From the NCBI GenBank assembly GCA_030374735.1, contig JASCIV010000348.1, positions 1 to 23,379 of the forward strand: a stretch of DNA of 23,379 bases, written 5' to 3'. The notes beneath the pieces were generated by a model. It did no database searches. It saw nothing but the letters and a program-made list of their open reading frames with translations, and had not been told where the DNA came from. Position 1 is the first letter of the stretch, and each line of letters opens with the position of its first letter. Positions 19,597-23,379 of this stretch are shown piece by piece. The position numbers were made by a program, and so were the translations under genes. This DNA is from Gracilaria caudata. Lineage: Eukaryota > Rhodophyta > Florideophyceae > Gracilariales > Gracilariaceae.

Positions 19597-20325
19597 TCAC
19601 ACCCAACCCCTTTCATCAAGGACAAACTTAGACCTGAAGGGTGAAGCAGGTATGGTGCTGAACGCTGAAGATCTCAACAGTTCCAACTGCGGTCGAGGCA
19701 CAATTGTTTTGAGTTCCAACGGCGACGTTGGACGACAGAAGAGCACCTGGTTAACAGCTCCACCATCGGACTTCCTTCTCAAGAAAGCCTTCAGAATCAC
19801 GTTACGCTCGTACTCCTTTCCGTGCCATCCTGCAAGGGCAGCGACAGAAGTAGATCCAGACCATTTACCGCCCACACGAGCAGCGTCAATGTCCACGACA
19901 GTGGTTTCCCTGCCTCCTAAGCTGGTATCATCACCGCCAAAGTCAAGATACTCGGTATCTGGACTGCAGCTGTATGCCACGTTTCCGTTCAAGAAGCGAG
20001 TGCTGGTGTCAAGATCGGACTGGCCACTGCCCCAGGAGTGCTCCAGGACCAGTTCAACAAGCGGTAGTGTTGGCAATAATGCACGATTCTTCCGGTACCT
20101 CACAAGCGAACCCGCCCAGAGGTGTGGAGCAAGATCCTACAGCACATACTCCTCGAATGACAACATTGTTGCATTCACGTTCTGAAGTGGCGCGATTGGG
20201 GTTGCATCGATTGGGACGCATATCAATCGTTGTGATTGCGATGGTGCAAGCGGCCAAAGGCAAAGAAGGTACAAAGGTAAAAACAACACCACTGTCGTGG
20301 AAAATACTGTACTTGTATGATGCAT
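19597..20325 (-). pseudogene. Secreted beta-rich protein gene with an in-frame TAG
   Basis: The ATG at 20325 starts a signal-like segment (MHHTSTVFSTTVVLFLPLYL...). The frame reads to TAG at 20137-20139, then stays open in the same frame to TGA near 19597, for 241 residues in all. The part after the stop carries a domain-like block: VLEHSWGSGQSDLDTSTRF, then YLDFGGDDTSLGGRETTVVD, then a Trp/Gly-rich segment ending AALAGWHG. It looks like an extracellular beta-sandwich, but no family name is claimed. Because both halves share one frame and the only break is a single codon, a nonsense mutation is the simplest reading. A very short intron ending at this TAG (42 bases from GTGAAT) is an alternative but seems too small. 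Neighbours are secreted cysteine-rich genes. Confidence 0.5.
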
Positions 20326-20565
20326 TCCATGTTAAGATTCATTATCGTTGCAAGACGATTTTATTAAATGGGAAGTGCGTTTTCTAGCAATCCTCCTGAA
20401 GAAGACCAAAGTCCCTCCCACAAATGTGTAAGAGAAAAGGGCTGTCCGTCAAGGGACGAGGGTTTGCTATCGTGTCCGATGCACGCACACGTGCTACATG
20501 TGTCTACGTTGCGCAATGTTGACCTGAAGGATTCAAATTTTGATTCTTGAAGCGTTTTCTGAATT

Positions 20566-21150
20566 TCAAACGGTGCAACCATATTGCACACACCGATGAT
20601 TGACACAGCAAAGTCCAGACGCGCACATCCAGTAAGGATCTCCACACGCTCCATCCCGGGCTACCGGCTTCATGCATCGCTGTTGATCCGTAGGTCCTGT
20701 ACACGACAATCCAGATACACAAATATTGAACGTGTTATGAGAGTGATACCTGCCGCATTGAGTACCTTCTTCACTAGCTTCCGAATAACACCTGCCTTGG
20801 TGACACCTCAAACCCCTTTCACAAAGTATCCCTATCTCAAGATTACACCAGTCACCCTTCTCGGAGATTTTGTGAGCGCACCTGTCATCCAAGCATTTAA
20901 GCGGCGGAAGGCACGGAAGCGAAAAATCACGTTCGAAAGGTGCACAACTTTCTCCTGCGTCACGACCTTCGACACAGATGTCCAGACCCTCGATAGGCGT
21001 CAGACACAACTGGTGCGAAGTACACAATGATGGATCTTCAACACAACTCGGAGGACGCATTTCTGGAGGCACAGATGGCCGAGGTTCACCGTAGACACCA
21101 AAATCCACGAAAAAGCAAAACGCGAGGAAGAAGAAGTGTGAAGTCTTCAT
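20566..21150 (-). CDS. Secreted five-module cysteine-rich protein
   Basis: The ATG at 21150 begins a signal peptide (MKTSHFFFLAFCFFVDFGVYG). The 194-residue product has 22 cysteines after the signal. Twenty fall into five tandem modules of the form C-x(6-11)-C-x5-C-x(4-9)-C: CVEDPSLCTSHQLC..., CAPFERDFSLPCLPPLKC..., CNLEIGILCERGLRC..., CGRYHSHNTFNICVSGLSC... and CGDPYWMCASGLCC.... Linkers end in G-x-C or G-x-x-C (DAGESC, SEKGDWC, SEEGTQC, RDGAC). The central x5 spacing is constant in all five. This is the same module as in the 641-residue protein at 17244-19251, so the two are paralogous in architecture. The frame is complete and uninterrupted. An extracellular, disulfide-stabilised role is inferred; the partner is unknown. 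Confidence 0.85.
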   Translation of the reverse strand: MKTSHFFFLAFCFFVDFGVYGEPRPSVPPEMRPPSCVEDPSLCTSHQLCLTPIEGLDICVEGRDAGESCAPFERDFSLPCLPPLKCLDDRCAHKISEKGDWCNLEIGILCERGLRCHQGRCYSEASEEGTQCGRYHSHNTFNICVSGLSCTGPTDQQRCMKPVARDGACGDPYWMCASGLCCVNHRCVQYGCTV

Positions 21151-21532
21151 TGCGGCTTACCAAGCTTTCTGTTTGCTGAGATGATCGGACGGGGTGCAGT
21201 TCATGTTTGTAGAGCAATCATATACGAGTTGATCGGAGAAGAGGAGAATTCAAAATGATTTCTGTACTAAACGTTTATGTCTGTCAACGCTTTGCATTTG
21301 AAGATGTCTTGTCATCTTTACATGAGGGAAATTGTAAGGAAAACCTCTAAAGTTCGGTGTGCACGAGTACTCTTCCCTCCTTACATAACGAAGGTCAAAA
21401 CAAAATCTCGGAACTACAAGGAAAGCTTAGTTTTCCCTTCGTTGGAACCTGGCGAGGTACCTACGAAGGCAGAACAAATGTGGAAATATAACTTCGTAAA
21501 ACTCCAACAGCAAGGCTGAGACTGCTTTTTAG

Positions 21533-21835
21533 GGCGACAGAGCAAATGATCAACATGAATTATTAATTGGTGTTACAACGCATATTTTTGGTGGAGCACA
21601 ATATCGCCCACCAATCATGAATCTCCAGGAGGGAGAAGAATTGATGGCAATCAAGATTAACGTTTGTCGCTATACGGTTGATCACAGAGAAATCCCGATG
21701 GTGGGTAGTATCATGTTCGTGACTGACAAGGGCCAGGTGCTCAAGGGTGGTATGGACAACCCAGAACATTATGTAGCTCACCATTTGCTGCTCCAGCCCA
21801 ATGAGCGCTTGATGTCTGTTTTCGGATATGTGTAA
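21533..21835 (+). CDS. Jacalin-like lectin fragment, probable last exon
   Basis: The frame opens after a pyrimidine-rich acceptor (TGCTTTTTAG at 21523-21532) and runs to TAA at 21833-21835. It has THIFGGAQYRPPIMNLQEGE, then ELMAIKINVCRYTV, then IPMVGSIMFVTDKGQ, then LLQPNERLMSVFGYV. The order (GG, then L..GE..., then an F-T-x-G strand, then P.E.L..V.GY) matches the C-terminal two thirds of jacalin-related lectins, which bind sugars. The N-terminal strands are not seen. A possible first exon is 21277-21456, with donor GTACCT and a 76-base phase-0 intron; its protein is not recognisably jacalin-like. The short internal ATG at 21617 would give only 72 residues. Without a confirmed first exon this may be a gene fragment. 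No signal peptide is visible. Confidence 0.4.
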   Translation, partial: GDRANDQHELLIGVTTHIFGGAQYRPPIMNLQEGEELMAIKINVCRYTVDHREIPMVGSIMFVTDKGQVLKGGMDNPEHYVAHHLLLQPNERLMSVFGYV

Positions 21836-22738
21836 CACAACTACAGTATCTCGAGTTTACTACAGTAGGAGCTCCGCGCAGGATCACGCATATGCGTGGT
21901 GCCTCCACTTCGGATCTCTCGAGTTGCTGCGTGGGAGCTCCATGCGGGTTCATACTTCTCCCTTAGAGCTCCTCCACGCAGGATCGTTTTATTGTCAGAA
22001 ATAAAACTTAAAGGCCGGGTTCTGTCTGCATCGAGCAGTACAGACCCGACCAGACTTTTGTCTCCGACGATCATTTTTTGTCGTAACGCAGAACGGCTCC
22101 CGCAGTTACCGTTCTGTTACAATATGCCAACAGCTATTTGAACAAGATTGGATTTAACAAATATGTCGGTTGCACTTAACTGTTTTAGCTTCTTTGCGCT
22201 GCATCTACACGACGAATTAAATACCCTTTTTATCCCGTGGTGCATTTCGTATTGCAACTTTTATAGTCCAAATTCATTTTTTTTATTTGAGCTAAAACAT
22301 TCAACACAAACGGTTGTATTCTGGAATGTGCGATGGGTGGGTGGCGAGTTTTTCAAAACGAGAAACAAGGTCCTGCTTGCTCGCGGAGAGGGAAAACAAA
22401 AATTTTGTTAGACTCTGTTCCACAGAACGGGAACATCCAAAGTGCAAGCTGCGCCTTTTGCCGCCGGCCTCCTATTCTTGTAAAAAAGCGCTGTGCGACG
22501 AAGGCAAACTGCTAGACAACAGTACTCACAAAGATACAGCCTGGAACGTCCTTGAGACATGCTCATCGCTTTCTTGCAGCTTAAAAACACAATCTTCCCA
22601 ACTGCGTTTACTATGATGGAGCACCAATTGCTAGTATCTAAGCCATGAAGACTAGTTCGCACCCAATTCGTCATCTGCCAAACAAGGTACTGTAACGTTT
22701 CTCACCATTTCCCTGAAATTTTCTAACTCCAATTATCT
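21836..22738. other. Gene-free gap with palindromes
   Basis: No supportable gene is present. Structured pieces include a perfect 14-bp palindrome, CACGCATATGCGTG (21885-21898). Three copies of an AGCTCC motif, each followed shortly by GCAGGATC or a variant, start at 21868, 21934 and 21965. A bulged inverted repeat pairs GTAACGCAGAACGG (22083-22096) with CCGTTCTGTTAC (22109-22120). The remainder is AT-rich. Confidence 0.5.
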
Positions 22739-23379
22739 TTAATTTGATCCAAGCGCTTGGAAAAGGAGCTCCGCTAATTTCTTTCTATGAGGTATAACGG
22801 TGTCGAAGCTCTCGTCAGTATGACGAGAAGCTATATCAATCAGCCACTCTTCAAATCTGCTCCATAGTAGCTTGGCGTCTGAAGGCCGAGAACTCGTCCC
22901 AGATTGAGGAAATGTATCTTGCATATCTTTCCACAACTGTGGTGATCTGGCTTCTTCCTGGCTGAGTTCTTCTGAGATCTTGAGCACAGACTCCCAACTG
23001 TCCTTTCCTGGACGAACAAGCCCAACTCCCAAATAATGTGTAAGGCGGGTACTTCGCTGTGCGATCCTGGGAGCATATTCCTGGTTCATGAAAACGATTT
23101 GCATTTTCTCGTTCTTGCAACCCACTTTTGTCCACCAATATCCCCTTCGTTTTGCGACTGTATAAACAAACGGCTCTACGGCAAAACCGACAAATGTATT
23201 CGTGAACCCACCGCTAATCACAAAGCTCGCCTTTTCGTAATCGTCCAGCGCTCTTTTATTATTCTGTGCTGGACCGAAGAGTTCTTCCACAATCAGCTGA
23301 ATATCTTCTGGAGCATCCTCTGAGGCTAAGAGTATTCCAGGTGCAAATTCTTGCTCGGATTGCTGAATATTCTCTGGAG
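22739..23379 (-). CDS. Partial gene of unknown function, 5' end outside the window
   Basis: The frame is open from the right edge and ends at TAA near 22739, for 213 codons. The start is not in the window; the GTG at 23288-23290 is not taken as a start because the frame continues through it. The N-terminal part is acidic and contains a 22-residue repeat (PENIQQ... and PEDIQL...). The rest has a mixed globular pattern: ASFVISGGFTNTFVGFAVEP, KRRGYWWTKVGC, EKMQIVFMNQEYAPRIAQ, FEEWLIDIASRH. No domain was recognised. Codon texture and the long uninterrupted frame make it likely to be real. No membrane segment or signal is visible in this portion. Confidence 0.6.
   Translation of the reverse strand, partial: PENIQQSEQEFAPGILLASEDAPEDIQLIVEELFGPAQNNKRALDDYEKASFVISGGFTNTFVGFAVEPFVYTVAKRRGYWWTKVGCKNEKMQIVFMNQEYAPRIAQRSTRLTHYLGVGLVRPGKDSWESVLKISEELSQEEARSPQLWKDMQDTFPQSGTSSRPSDAKLLWSRFEEWLIDIASRHTDESFDTVIPHRKKLAELLFQALGSN
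23297..23379. repeat. 66-bp period repeat inside the partial gene
   Basis: CTGAATATCTTCTGGAG (23297-23313) recurs as CTGAATATTCTCTGGAG (23363-23379), with two or three differences and a period of 66 bases, that is 22 codons. It encodes PEDIQ and PENIQ on the minus strand. Further copies may lie beyond the edge. Confidence 0.6.

Noticed and set aside
1..23379. CRISPR array, bacterial operon or prophage
   Set aside because: No regularly spaced direct repeats with unique spacers, no ribosome-binding sites, and clear spliceosomal and secretory eukaryotic features.

Overview
This window looks like nuclear DNA of a gene-compact, intron-poor eukaryote. The evidence is secretory proteins with typical ER signal peptides, ATG starts and no ribosome-binding sites, a good 82-base GT-AG intron, a TATA box at 8214-8220 on the minus strand, and decayed Ty3/gypsy-type retroelement sequence at the left edge. 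Short, mostly single-exon genes among large repeat-filled gaps would suit a multicellular red alga such as Chondrus or a relative. That placement is inference and is not fixed by any marker gene here.

Layout. Bases 1-2700 are GC-rich, retroelement-like debris: an integrase C-terminal end broken by a stop (2-286) and a frameshifted minus-strand ORF with a papain-like Cys/His/Asp pattern (511-1865). Bases 2711-7200 are AT-rich and carry no supportable gene, but hold three diverged copies of a structured repeat and many hairpins. Bases 7353-13114 hold three small secreted von Willebrand factor A (vWFA) proteins, one on the minus strand and two on the plus strand. They share a four-cysteine frame and a MIDAS metal site, and the third copy has lost part of that site. 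Bases 13645-14649 encode an RNase HI-fold protein with all four catalytic acids and an unknown C-terminal half. Bases 14650-17243 are unresolved and probably hold exons that cannot be assigned from sequence alone. Bases 17244-21150 form a second secreted-protein cluster: a 641-residue cysteine-rich protein made of about 15 four-cysteine modules, a secreted beta-rich protein interrupted by TAG, and a 194-residue protein made of five of the same modules. Bases 21277-21835 probably encode a jacalin-like lectin fragment. An unrecognised gene runs off the right edge (22739-23379).

The main theme is extracellular. At least five ORFs carry signal peptides and cysteine-rich or vWFA adhesion-type domains, as expected of cell-surface, matrix or cell-wall proteins expanded by local duplication. 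No biochemical pathway or operon-like system is evident. The most interesting material is the vWFA trio, the pair of modular cysteine-rich proteins, and the structured repeat family in the AT-rich block.
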